From Dichetophora obliterata (taxonomy: Eukaryota > Arthropoda > Insecta > Diptera > Sciomyzidae), in assembly GCA_963920525.1 (NCBI GenBank), contig OY986436.1, positions 185,201,996-185,265,995 of the forward strand: DNA of 64,000 nucleotides. Reading direction: 5' to 3'. Positions 8,862-18,168 of this stretch are shown piece by piece (the first letter of the stretch is position 1; every line of letters starts with the position of its first letter). The notes under the pieces are model-generated. The model saw nothing but the letters and a program-made list of their open reading frames with translations, ran no database searches and was not told where the DNA came from. The translations under genes were made by a program, and so were the position numbers.

Positions 8862-10537
8862 ATCACCGCGCTGCTGCCCCGATCTTCTTCAGGCAGCATT
8901 GCTCCTACCTCAGTTGAAGGTTCTTTACTACCATCAATCGAGAGAGCGGCGAGGTTCATGCCCTCTGCCTGATCTCCGATTGAAGGTGTTGCGGTGATGA
9001 CCGAGACGGAGGCGAACTTCTCCGTGACAACTTCACCAGTTATTTGTGTTGGTGGCGTTGCGTCTCTCCCTTCATTGGGAGTTACAGACGTAGTTTCTGT
9101 GGACGTAGCTTCTGTTACCACTATCGACGTTGCAGCTGTGGGCGCTACAGCTGTGGATGCTGCTGCTATGGACGGTTTGGTCGTTGGGGGCGATTTTGTG
9201 CCCAACACCGGAATGGTTCCAAAGCGAAAGCTGATAGTTGAGCCCCGTGACTTGATAGTTTCAAGTGACTCCCTATCTATTGAGAACGTAAGCATGTGCC
9301 CACTTCCCTCATCCTTAGAGCTCAGTATCTTCCAATACTTCGTATTGAGACCATCGTTCTGGGCGGCAATTAGTCCCATCGATCTATTGATCTCCGTACT
9401 TGAGCTTCTTGGCAAGAACATCCTAATAGTATGCCCTTTTGGAACCTCCTCCCCTAGGCAAGCCATCAGTTCTAGCCCTTTCCAGTGCTCGAGCTTTGGT
9501 GCTGATGCTCGCAGCCATTCTGCTGTTGAGGGATTCGAACAGTCGACCAGTAACATGCCCGGACGGAAGTGAATTCCCTCAAACTGTAGCTTGGTGGACC
9601 AGCCCTTCACTACTTCGCTCAGTATGGCTTCTTCTAGCTCCGAGAGCTCATCCGGACTTAGCATTTGCCGGGGGTATTCTTTGGGTAGGACCGCAATTTG
9701 TATGCCTTTTGTTATGCTGGCATAGCTGGTCCTCTTTTTCAGTGGTTCTGGTTTGGGTAACTTGGCCCCAGGTTCTGACCTACTATTACTCCCAGGAGCT
9801 ATTTTTATCTTCTTGCTCTCTGGGCGTTGAGGAGGCGTTATCTCATTACAACTCCTCTTCGTTGTCTCTGGTAAGCCGGTGATTCCCCGATGCTCCAACG
9901 CTTTTTCACGAGCTACTTCGGGTGCCATGCCCTGTTCCAGGTAGCGCAGATACCATCTTACGCCCGCTCCACTTAGACCAACTCTCAGTGGGTCGTCTAG
10001 TCCTCCTGGCTCCCCACGCTGAGGAAGATGGACAAGGCGACGTCTACTATGGAAGGGCTTGTGTGTGTGCCCTTCTTTTGTTTCCCTTTTCTGTGCTGCT
10101 TCCTTGGATGTGGACGCAGTTTCCGTACATGGGATTCTTTTCGGAGCCGATGTCGTATCTTCCCGGTGTTTTTCCGGGGGCATTGTGACAGGATTATATC
10201 TCCTAGGGCTCGAAGTTTTCCTTTGGTGGCTCGTACTAGGCCTTTGATCGTTGTGGATGTTATGCTCCACTCGATCTCTGCCGTACGGGTTCCTCCTGAT
10301 CTGTGTTCTGCAGTGTCTGTGATCATCTTTATGGATTTTATGCTCCACCTGATCGCTTCTGCGTAAAGTCCTATTGACTTGAGTTCTGGTTGGCGGAGGA
10401 GGATTACTCCTAACTTTGGTGCCCTGCTTTTGACCTTCTCCTTGGAATCTCTGTTCCATAAGGTCTGCTGCTCTGCTTGCAGTGATTTCCCGCAAGTCTT
10501 CTTGTTTGTTGTGTTTTTGTTTTTTGGTTGTACTCAT
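8858..10537 (-). CDS. LINE B ORF1: nucleic-acid-binding protein with a DUF4780-like domain
   Basis: A 559-residue ORF1 protein, presumably the RNA-packaging partner of ORF2. The N-terminal 150 residues are basic and low in complexity, with an internal near-repeat (DQVEHKIHKDD, then DRVEHNIHND). A segment GAGVRWYLRYLEQGM at about 191-205 recurs in ORF1s of this type. Residues about 278-445 resemble DUF4780 (PKEYPRQML, FRPGMLLVDCSNPSTAEWL, NTKYWKILS, DRESLETIKSRG). The tail is Thr/Ala-rich. No CCHC zinc knuckle is present, unlike Jockey or I gag-like proteins. The stop TGA (8858-8860) overlaps the ORF2 ATG. The Pfam call is from pattern memory and should be confirmed by profile search. Confidence 0.85.
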   Translation of the reverse strand: MSTTKKQKHNKQEDLREITASRAADLMEQRFQGEGQKQGTKVRSNPPPPTRTQVNRTLRRSDQVEHKIHKDDHRHCRTQIRRNPYGRDRVEHNIHNDQRPSTSHQRKTSSPRRYNPVTMPPEKHREDTTSAPKRIPCTETASTSKEAAQKRETKEGHTHKPFHSRRRLVHLPQRGEPGGLDDPLRVGLSGAGVRWYLRYLEQGMAPEVAREKALEHRGITGLPETTKRSCNEITPPQRPESKKIKIAPGSNSRSEPGAKLPKPEPLKKRTSYASITKGIQIAVLPKEYPRQMLSPDELSELEEAILSEVVKGWSTKLQFEGIHFRPGMLLVDCSNPSTAEWLRASAPKLEHWKGLELMACLGEEVPKGHTIRMFLPRSSSTEINRSMGLIAAQNDGLNTKYWKILSSKDEGSGHMLTFSIDRESLETIKSRGSTISFRFGTIPVLGTKSPPTTKPSIAAASTAVAPTAATSIVVTEATSTETTSVTPNEGRDATPPTQITGEVVTEKFASVSVITATPSIGDQAEGMNLAALSIDGSKEPSTEVGAMLPEEDRGSSAVI

Positions 10538-10768
10538 AATCTTTGGTTCGACCGGTAGCTCGTGTCCGAGGACAAAAACGTCGCAGTCTATTTGTTATGG
10601 CTGGGAAAGGGTGGTCGACCATGCCAGAGCCCGCATACCATGGTAAGGCCACAGTTACTTCACGAGGCGGCCTGTTATCGTGAAGGCGCCGTTCCAATAC
10701 AGTCGGTATACCCCCTGACTGCAAACCATCCAATGGGCACGGTACGCATGACACCCTGGATTAGGGGG

Positions 10769-10920
10769 GAGTAACTTTTAGTTCGCCACAAGACCAAGAC
10801 TGTAGGCTCCGCAAAGCTGTAGGGTTATGCCCTACAGGGAGGAACTGCTCCCGCCGGCAGCATTGCGTCATTGCAGCTTAAGCCCCTACATCGCTTCAAG
10901 ATTGTCACTCGTCGTAGGGG
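10769..10920 (-). ncRNA. Candidate HDV-like self-cleaving ribozyme at the LINE B 5' end
   Basis: Reading the minus strand from the first base after the target duplication: P1 is CCCCTAC (10914-10920) with GTAGGGG (10883-10889), 7 bp perfect. P2 is GAGTGAC (10904-10910) with GTTACTC (10769-10775), 7 bp with one G-U. P3 is ATC/GAT closing a 7-nt loop TTGAAGC and ending directly against the P1 3' strand. The junction before the P2 3' strand reads GGCGAACTAAAA, containing the C-TAA type active-site sequence. This is the HDV double-pseudoknot order. Weak points: the first base is C where G is usual, the P4 helix is not well resolved, and the P1-P2' insert is long (about 107 nt). Confidence 0.5.
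10817..10837. repeat. 8-bp perfect hairpin in the LINE B 5' UTR
   Basis: CTGTAGGG and CCCTACAG enclose a 5-nt loop. It lies between the P1 and P2 3' strands of the ribozyme candidate, where a P4 domain would sit. Confidence 0.7.
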
Positions 10921-10934
10921 TAGGTGGTATATAA
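10921..10934. repeat. Target-site duplication of LINE B, 5' side
   Basis: TAGGTGGTATATAA, identical to 5111-5124. Confidence 0.92.
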
Positions 10935-11514
10935 CTTAAAAAAATTATCAATTCATATTGATTGCATTTAACAGCAACGCATTCGAGTTGTTCGATGCTG
11001 TCATCAATTCTTGGAAGTTGATTCTCCCTATTTCCAAATTTTGCAGAAACGGCGATAAGAACTTCACCTCCTCTGCTTATGGAGTTGCTGAGTACGCGGT
11101 CTTTACGGTAGACATCGTAATGACTGTCAAATAATTCAAAAGACAAAAAATGTGGTCTTAACCATGTTTCAATGAGTAAAATTATATTAAACTCGTGTGT
11201 AGAAGCGGCAATAAATAGATTGTTAGTTTTTGTACGAAGACCTCCAGTGAAGTTAAGCTCAATGTGTTGTTGTTGCTTAAAAAGGTTTTGTTGTAGTTTA
11301 GGTCGGCTTTGTTGTGATGATATTAACGGCGTTTGCGTGATGCGCTCTGTGTTAGTTGATGAAAGAATGTTATGTTGGAGTTGCAATGGTTCCTGAATAG
11401 GTCTATTTAAAAAGAGTGGTAAGTTATGATGGGATGAATATTTAAATAATAAAGAATTATCTTCGACTGGGTCAAAGTTTAGAAACCTCCACAGTATATC
11501 CTTAGTTATTCATG
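10935..11514 (-). pseudogene. LINE A ORF2, N-terminal endonuclease segment
   Basis: The open frame enters at about 11514 (a TGA lies just upstream). It reads RFLNFDPVED, a Gln/Ser-rich stretch, then the start of an APE-type endonuclease: GGLRTKTNNLFIAA, IILLIETWLRPHF (catalytic Glu in the ETW motif), FELFDSHYDVYRKDR, GGEVLIAV and IIFLSYIPP. The frame then runs into the LINE B duplication and resumes at 5110. No convincing ATG was found, so either the 5' end is truncated or the first residues belong to ORF1. The ETW glutamate here and the GDFN aspartate near 5020 show both endonuclease halves. Confidence 0.85.
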
Positions 11515-11519
11515 TTTTT

Positions 11520-13030
11520 AAAGTTTGATGACGTCACTTTGTATAAATTACGGCTGTGATATTTATCCAATTTTGCGAAAACTCAAATGCAGAACACGTT
11601 TAAGATATGGAAGATTATGTGTTAATTATGCTGTTAATACCAGGGTTCGTAAAAACTCTCAATTGAAGAGAAAAATTGCACTCCTCCTCATCAATATTAT
11701 TCAATTGACAAACGATTCATTTTGCTTTCCTCATTCGTGAAGAAAAAAAACTTGAGCGCTCTTATGTTAAATACTAAAAGTGATCAAAACTTTTTCTTCG
11801 CTCTTTCATATTATTCGTTCCTAGATTGTGCTCCTCAAAAAAACTGAGTTGAACAACGCCTTCTCTTTGTTATTCATTTATTGTTTATCGCTCGCAAGTT
11901 TTTGCAAAGATAAACTCATTTCATTGGAATTTTTGCGTTCGCTCGTTTATTGACTCAACGAGTGATCTTGCTAATTAAAAATAAATACGTATATTATGAT
12001 GAACTATATTTTTTTGCGTTTTTTTATAAAATATTAAAGTTGTTAATAACTTTTTGAAATGTCCTTATTTTGTTTATTTATATCAGTTTTTTATAATTTC
12101 ATAAAATGTAATGAGTTTTTAAGTTTTTTAATTAAATATATTGCAAAGAATAATACAAAATATTATTTAATTAAACCATTTCAATTTAATGTGTGCGAGG
12201 TGTTTAACTAAATTTTCGTATCAAATGAAAGCAAGCGATTCAATGAGTTTATCATTTCAAAATTCACGAGCGATGAAAACTCAACATCTCTCATCGACAT
12301 CACGTCGCTCTTTTAAAAAGTCTCAACATACAAGCTCATGAACGAGGAAAGCAGTTGAGTAATTAAAAGAAGAGTGAATATTTTATTCGCATATGCACTG
12401 AATATTTTAAAATTATATACTCATAGCAAAGATAACTCAGAAGAGCGAGAGCGCATTTTGATTGCACCCTGATTAATACACACTTTTTGTGGAATTTATA
12501 AAAGTTATGTTAATTTGATGACGTCACCTTGTATGGAAGACTGGTCAAGTTTTTATCAATTTTGCCAAATTGCAAACTCAAAGTGAATTTTTATATTTAG
12601 GAGGAAGGCGTGGTTTCTATACTATTTTGACAAATTTGAAATATTTGGTAAATATTTGAGAACAAATTTTATATGCAAAATTTCAATTGATTACATTAGT
12701 TTTTGTGACATTTTCAGAGTTTTTACCATTTTGTTAAAGTCACTTTGTGAAGGAGGTTGATGCGTTGATTTTTTCAAAACGGCCAAAGTTTATAGGCAAA
12801 TTTTTAATCATGACAGTAATTTTTGTGTCATTTTTAGATATTTTAAAGATTTGATAAAGTAACGTTGTATGGAAGGTAGGCGTTCTTTTTATCCGATTTT
12901 ATATAATATATTTTAATATTTTACATCAAAGCTTATGTGCACAATACCAAGTAACTGCAGAAATTTTTGTGGCGTTTTTAGAAATTTTACTGTTTGATCC
13001 AGAAGGCGTAGTTTTCATTCGATTTTGCTC
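11520..13030. repeat. Degenerate tandem repeat array of about 110-220-bp spacing
   Basis: Related units begin near 11523, 12515, 12735, 12848 and 12985 with wording such as TTTGATGACGTCACYTTGTAT or TTGATAAAGTAACGTTGTAT, followed by GGAAG, GTTTTTATC and CAATTTTG. With the 11641-12471 insertion removed, the first two units are about 153 bp apart. No coding potential. It abuts the 5' end of LINE A. Confidence 0.5.
11641..12471. mobile_element. hAT-like non-autonomous element
   Basis: Ends are CAGGGTTCG (plus) and CAGGGTGCA (minus), sharing CAGGGT. The flanks GTTAATAC (11633-11640) and ATTAATAC (12472-12479) form an 8-bp duplication with one mismatch. CA(G)G ends with 8-bp duplications are the hAT signature. 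The interior has no ORF but about ten copies of GAGCG/CGCTC-type words concentrated toward the ends (for example GAGCGCTC at 11754, GAGCGAGAGCGC at 12443), like hAT subterminal transposase-binding motifs. It sits inside the degenerate repeat. Confidence 0.6.
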
Positions 13031-13520
13031 GTTCCTGAACATGATCTTTGTTTTTTTTTTAATATAAGCACATATATCAAATTTCAATACGATAGCCTTC
13101 AAATTGCGGCTGTAATTGTGTTGACAGACTGACCTAGCGAAATCGGCTCAGGCGATGCTGATCAAGACTATACATACTTTTCTATACCTGCGACGACTCC
13201 TTATCAGCTATACAAACGAATTGATAAAGTTAACGCAGTATGCGTGGAGTAAACAAAATTTGTTCCATACTTTTTTTTTTATTTAGTAAAATTTTTTCTT
13301 AATTTGCATACCAAAATTAAAAAGTCATTTATCAACCCTGACACTGCGCACAAGTTTTTTTTTCTGCTGTGCTTTAAATTTAAGTCATTATGCTTTGAGC
13401 GTTTATACGGTAGGGGCAGTGCACGGACTTGAAAAAAATTTTGAGTGGTAGATTGGACTCAAAAAGTGTGGTAGATTGAAATAAAATGTGGCAGATTTGA
13501 TATTTCATAAATATTAATAA
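13031..13520. other. Non-coding repeat tail between the degenerate array and the Helitron-like block
   Basis: Contains AAATCGGCTCAGGCGATGC and TGATCAAGACTATACATACT, wording seen near the ends of dispersed dipteran repeats, then AT-rich sequence. I see no ORF or inverted repeat. Confidence 0.35.
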
Positions 13521-15365
13521 CTAGCTGAAACCCGGCGCGTTGCTGCCACTCTCCCTATTCAAACGCAAATAAAATGTTATCAGTTAAACAGCATGTCTAA
13601 ATTGAGGTCAAATACTGAATTCTGAGACTGTGCGACCTATATCCACAAAGCTATTCGATATAACAAATTTGGGTTGTATAGGAAGTGCCACTCTCTCTTC
13701 ATCACCGCTAATAGAATGTAATCAATTAAACTGGATGTCTACATGGAGGTCGAATACCGAATTCCAAAACTGTGCGACATATAACTCCAAAACTATTCGA
13801 TAGCACAAATTTTGATTGTATGGGAGGTGCCACTCTCCTTTTCCCTACGCCCATAAAATTTTAGCAATGAAACTGCATGAGTACATTGAGGTCGAATACT
13901 GAATTTTGAGGCTGAGTTACCTATAACTCCAAATCTATTCGATATCGCAAATTTTGGTTAAATTGGAGGTGTCACGCCCCCCCGACAAACTCTAAAAAAT
14001 TTTATCAGTAAATCTGCAAGCGTAAATTTTGGTCGAATACTGAGTTCCGACGCTGTGCGACCTTGAACTACAAAGCTATTCGATATCACAAATTTTCGTT
14101 GTATGGGAGGTGCCACTCCCCCTTTATCAACGCTCATAAAATGTAATCAATGAAACTGCATGTGTACATTGAAGTCCAATACTGAATTCCAAAGCTGTGA
14201 GACCTATAACCCCAATGCTATTTGATATCTCTAATTTGGGTTAAATAGGAGGTTTCACGCCCCCTTGTCGTACGCCCATAAAATGTAATTAATGAAACTG
14301 CATGTATAAATTGGGGCCGAATACTGAATTCTGACGCTGATATTCAATATCGCAAATTTACGTTAAATGGGAGGTGCCACGCCCCTCTTACCAATGAAAA
14401 TAGATTGAATCAATGAAACTGCATGTGTATATTGAGGTCGAATACTGAATTTCGGCGTTGTACGACTTATAACTCTAAAACTATTTGATAGCACAAAGTT
14501 GGGTTGTATGGGAAGTGCCACTCCCCTTTGCCCTACGACGACAAAATGTAAGTATTGAAAATGCATGTATAAATTTAGGTCGAATACCGAATTCTTACGC
14601 TGTCAACCTATAACTTCAAAGCAATACGATATCGCAAATTTGGGTTGTAAGGGAGATGTCACGCCTCCCTGTCCAACGCCCATAATATAAAACCATTGAA
14701 ACTGCATGTGTAAATTGAGGTCAAAAACTGAATTCCAAAGATGAATTCCTATAACTTCAAAGCTATTCGATATCACAAATTTGGGTTGTATGGGTGGTGC
14801 CGCTCCCCCTTGTCCACTCCCATAAAATTTCATCACAGAAACGGTACGTCTAAATTGTGGTCGAATACCGAATTTCTAAGCTGTGCGACCCATAACTCTA
14901 ACTAAAGCTATTCGATAACAACAATTTTTTATTTATATGTGGGAGGTAAAAGGGGGTGTGGCATTGCCCCTTAAACCATCTCGTACTCAAAGCAAAGCGT
15001 ACTTACAAAATTTGAGCTCAATCGGACCAATGGTTTCGAAGTATTTTGATATTTTCTTTAAAGTAGGCGTAGATGAATTGTGACCACGCCCATTTTTTCA
15101 AAGTTAATTATAGTTATCATACGAACTTATTTACCAAATTTTAATTTCATACGACCAAAACCGTCTTAAATACAGCATTTTTATTGATTTGTGGGCGACA
15201 AAAGGGGGTGTGGTACAAAACCTGCAAAGATACACACATGCAATTTCTTATGTGCACCCTCCACACAGACCCCAATCACCCGTAAAAATTTCATTGAAAT
15301 CGGGCAAGCCGTCTAGGAGGAGTATGCGAACAGGAAGTTTTGCCACTTAATTTTATATATATAGA
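13521..15365 (-). mobile_element. Helitron-like non-autonomous element
   Basis: On the minus strand the block starts A|TCTATATATATAAAATTA and ends GCGCCGGGTTTCAGCTAG|T. A TC 5' end, a CTAG 3' end, insertion between A and T, and no inverted repeats or duplications fit insect Helitrons. Inner 5' sequence (CGGCTTGCCCGATTTCAATG) is standard wording of such repeats. There is no Rep/helicase coding. A 3' hairpin before CTAG is weak. Most of the interior is the 141-bp array. Confidence 0.5.
13525..14940. repeat. Ten-copy tandem array of a ~141-bp unit
   Basis: The phrase GGTCGAATACTGAATT recurs at about 13605, 13748, 13890, 14030, 14170, 14313, 14437, 14578, 14720 and 14860, a spacing of 140-145 bp with one 124-bp unit. 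Each unit also carries a GCTATTCGATATCACAAATT phrase, a GGGAGGTGCCACTCCCC phrase and AATGAAACTGCATG. Units are diverged. Small open frames in the array are by-products of the repeat. Confidence 0.85.
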
Positions 15366-15782
15366 TATCAAAACAGTGGGCGCAAAAGTGGGCGTGGTCA
15401 ATTTTTCTTTCAGTAAACATTTAAATTGGATTACTACGAACATTTGAAAAAAAATTATCCAAATCGGTCCAGCCGTTTTCCGATTTTAGATAAATTGAAA
15501 AAAGTGGGCGCAAAAGTGGGCGTGATCAATTTTTCTTTCCGACAAAACTTAAATTGGATTACTATGAACATTAAAAAAAAAAATTATCCAAATCGGTCCA
15601 GCCGTTTTCCGATTTTAGATAAATATAAAAGTGGGCGCAAAGTGGGCGTGGTCAATTTTTCTTTCCGTAAAAACCTAAGTTGGACTATTACGAACATTTA
15701 AAAAAAAATTATCCAAATCGGTTCAGCCGTTCTCAACTGATGCAATTACCAACGAACGACATTTGATTTTTATTTGTATAGA
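15366..15782 (-). repeat. Second Helitron-like 5' end with three ~127-bp repeats
   Basis: Minus strand starts A|TCTATACAAATAAAAATC, followed by AACGGCTGAACCGATTTGG. Three tandem units share GTGGGCGCAAAAGTGGGCGT at about 15376, 15503 and 15630, and TCCAAATCGGTCCAGCCGTT. It abuts the first Helitron-like block and has no CTAG end of its own. Confidence 0.5.
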
Positions 15783-15939
15783 TAAAAATAGTGTATATTC
15801 AATACGAAAAAAATAAAAATGAATTAAAAACTAACAATCTTTCAGTCAATAAAACAAAAAATAAAACAATATAAAACAAATCTAGTTTACAAGCAGGAGC
15901 CTAATATTATTTTAAATATGTGTTTTACCCCCTTAAGTT

Positions 15940-16036
15940 CCAATTTCTTTACAGTCCGGTAAACTCACAACTCGCCGGAAATGGAGGTATGATTTTCCAG
16001 CAAGTTGTGAGCTTACCGGGACGGTAAGGAAATTGG
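15940..16036. other. Long imperfect hairpin, pre-miRNA-like in size
   Basis: The left arm 15940-15978 begins CCAATTTCTTTACAGTCCGG. It pairs with the right arm 15998-16036, whose reverse complement begins CCAATTTCCTTACCGTCCCG. The 39-nt arms have few mismatches and the loop is about 19 nt. It could be a small MITE core, a snapback remnant, or a hairpin RNA. The sequence alone does not decide. Confidence 0.45.
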
Positions 16037-16597
16037 GTCTAAAAAGAGTCCATTAAAAATATCGCTTACTTATGGTTTTCGAGATAAAATTCACCAAAGT
16101 TTGAAAAAGGTAAAAGTACATATTTCAAAACTAATAAAAAAATTTGGCTCCTGCCCATAAATTAGATTTATGCTATAAATATACACATAAAGAAAAACAA
16201 AAACTAGAGAGCAATAAGCCTTCTATCAACAAACATAAAAGATTTGTAAAAAAACAGTCCTACCATGACTAGTTTTTCACACGGAATAGGAAAAGGAAAT
16301 TTTAATTTTTAAGACAAAGCCCAAGAACATTTTGCAAATGTTTAATGCAAATTTGTAAATAAACCGATTTTGAACAATTTTAAATTAAATTTTTTTAAAA
16401 TATTCTTAAGCTTTATCTTATCAATTGAAACTCCCTTTTCCGATTCTTCTGTGTATACTGCTTTCGAATACTGTTATTTTTCTCAACCAATGACTTTTCA
16501 TACAAAAATACGTTGTACAGAGAAAAGCTACTGTTATCGAGATGTCGTCATAATTTTGATATCAAAATAACGGGAATTTTTCAAAATTTACTGATTG

Positions 16598-16790
16598 CAA
16601 GAAATTTCACAATTGCAATATATTTCGCACATGCAACATAAAAAAATGCTTATTGTAGGGTATCCGTAAGAGATAGTGAAAAATGTTTGGCATATTTTTT
16701 GTCAATGTCTAAAATTTCTTCATACACCGTGTTCTTCCATCTCTTAAAGCTTAACTTTTATTTAAGAAATTCTGTTTTGAACGCTCATAT
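16598..16790. repeat. Dispersed repeat copy 1 (partner at 18169-18350)
   Basis: Shares GCTTATTGTAGGGTATCCGT, AAGAGATRGYGAAA, and TGTTCTTCCATCTCTT with the copy 1.57 kb downstream in the same orientation. Non-coding. Confidence 0.6.
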
Positions 16791-16799
16791 TTCAGGTCA

Positions 16800-16925
16800 A
16801 AGGTCACAAAAAGTGCACTTCTTCTTTCTACTCTTATTCATTTAAAAGAAAAATTATCCAAATCGGTTGAGAAACACGGGAGCAAATGTTACCGAACTGC
16901 TTTCCTACGCCTATTTATATATAGA
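16800..16925 (-). repeat. Third Helitron-like 5' end
   Basis: Minus strand starts A|TCTATATATAAATAGG and carries CTCAACCGATTTGGATAATT as in the neighbouring blocks. No matching 3' end is seen. Confidence 0.4.
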
Positions 16926-17515
16926 TTTTTATTCAAACACAAATTCAAAAAATGAATAACGAATAAAAGTTTTGAATAATTTATTTGAAATTCAAATAAG
17001 GATTAAAATAAAAAAATACTTGTTACTGAGTTCTGATTGAAAAATAAAGAATAAATATTTATTGTTATTCGTTATTTGAATAATTTTTTTTATTGAATAA
17101 TGCCCTACACTGCCTGGCACCAAATGGTAAGAGAGCTTTTAACAACTTTTTGTTTCAGTGTAAAACTGTTTTCTCGGAAAGATCTCTTTGTTGTTGATCT
17201 CTTTGATCAACGCAGGGTAAGCGTTGATGACCACTGCTCTAAAAGTAATACAACATTTTGATATTATATTGTTATAGCAACATGAGTCCCATGTCGCATT
17301 CATCTTTGTCGAAGTTTATGTATGCATTTACTTCCACCACCCTTTCACTTTTATGCACTTTTTTAGCTATTACAAACTAATTAAATTTTAATATTTGCAA
17401 CGATACTAATCTTCGCGATAAAACTTTTAATGTGCAGAAAATTCGCAAGAAACAATAGAACTTCTTTATCACGGAAAATAGTTTTTTACATGATGCAATG
17501 ATTTTACTATATTTC

Positions 17516-17700
17516 ATAATAATTCTACATGGTATCATAATGATTCTACATGAAATCAAAATGATTTTACATGAAATCATAATGATTCTACTCTGCAAAA
17601 TTAATGCCAACACATGCACAGGAAGTGCTCATTCATGCGTGTTTTTTTTTACATGATTCAACAATGATTTTACATGAAATCATAATAACTTTCTCGTTGC
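17516..17700. repeat. Short tandem repeat of about 21-22 bp
   Basis: Units of the form ATGATTYTACATGAAATCAT recur at about 17520-17592 and again at 17650-17690. They make a spurious minus-strand peptide of repeated SCRIIMI-type wording. Confidence 0.6.
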
Positions 17701-18168
17701 TGCCACCATGAAATATAAAATCATGTAAAATTAAATCAACTATGATTACAATGATTTTAGTAAGTAAAATTTTTTGTGTGAATGAGGTGATTCTTAGAGG
17801 ACTCAAATGTATAAAACGTTTCAATTATGATTTCATCCTCAACATTTCTTTTAAACACATCATGGTTTATCATTAAGCTTATTTCGGATTATGCAACAGT
17901 ACCTTTTGAATGATTTATGATTTGCCTCTCTTGATTTATAATTAATACTAAAATGTGTACGATAGCTTTCGTTCTTAGCGTACGTATAAATGTAATAAAA
18001 ATATGTATATTAGCGAAATGGTATAAAAATATACAGGGTGTCCCGCAACATAATGCAACTATTTACGGAGGTGAAAGGTAATGTCGAGTTGAGAAAAAAA
18101 TTGTTTGGGAAAGGGGTCTATTTTCGCACCCAAACTCACAGAAAACTTATTGTATATGCTTACTATTT

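Larger units (their letters stand above)
5125..10920 (-). mobile_element. LINE B: intact LOA/I-type non-LTR retrotransposon
   Basis: A 5796-bp element bounded by a perfect 14-bp target duplication. Minus-strand order: 383-nt 5' UTR, ORF1 (559 codons), ORF2 (1214 codons), 92-nt 3' UTR ending in tandem AACATT/TAACAT units. Both ORFs are open from end to end, the duplication has no mismatch, and the 5' end looks complete. These are signs of recent insertion. An RNase H domain in ORF2 and a DUF4780-like ORF1 favour the LOA clade or a relative of I/R1; the clade call is from memory of family features. It is clearly GC-richer than the surrounding DNA. Confidence 0.92.
10538..10920 (-). promoter_or_regulatory. 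LINE B 5' UTR with the presumed internal promoter
   Basis: Full-length LINEs start transcription at their first base from an internal promoter, so the 383 bases between the target duplication and the ORF1 ATG should contain it. They are GC-rich and highly structured. The outer 152 bases form the ribozyme candidate listed separately. No TATA box is expected or seen. A short frame overlapping this UTR and the ORF1 start (10410-10754) has no recognisable product and is probably not coding. Confidence 0.55.
161..11514 (-). mobile_element. LINE A: Jockey-group non-LTR retrotransposon, split twice by later insertions
   Basis: A 5'-truncated non-LTR retrotransposon reads on the minus strand from about 11514 to a TAAA-type tail at 161-198. 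Three pieces carry one reading frame: endonuclease start (10935-11514), endonuclease end plus RT (3106-5110), and RT C-terminus (246-735). The gaps are a piggyBac element at 740-3105 and LINE B at 5125-10920. Excising each with one copy of its target duplication restores a continuous frame (YIPP running on into NAKPEVYD; CKEF into KNSYTIR). The 5' limit is the last open codon; no target duplication of LINE A itself was found. Jockey-group placement rests on the endonuclease and RT motifs; CR1-like is an alternative. Confidence 0.85.

Noticed and set aside
8994..9572. 192-codon plus-strand frame opposite LINE B ORF1
   Set aside because: It is the complement of the ORF1 Thr/Ala-rich tail and DUF4780-like region; no recognisable protein.
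10410..10754. 114-codon minus frame as an upstream LINE B ORF
   Set aside because: Overlaps the ORF1 start and ribozyme-side UTR in another frame with no family features.
13525..15782. CRISPR-like array
   Set aside because: Units are 127-141 bp, diverged and contiguous, without short conserved repeats and unique spacers; the DNA is eukaryotic.
16926..17120. GAATAA-rich block as a terminal repeat
   Set aside because: Weak inverted similarity only, at the level expected for AT-rich DNA.
18030..18060. CAGGGTGTCCCGCAACAT as a transposon terminus
   Set aside because: No inverted partner or target duplication was found nearby.
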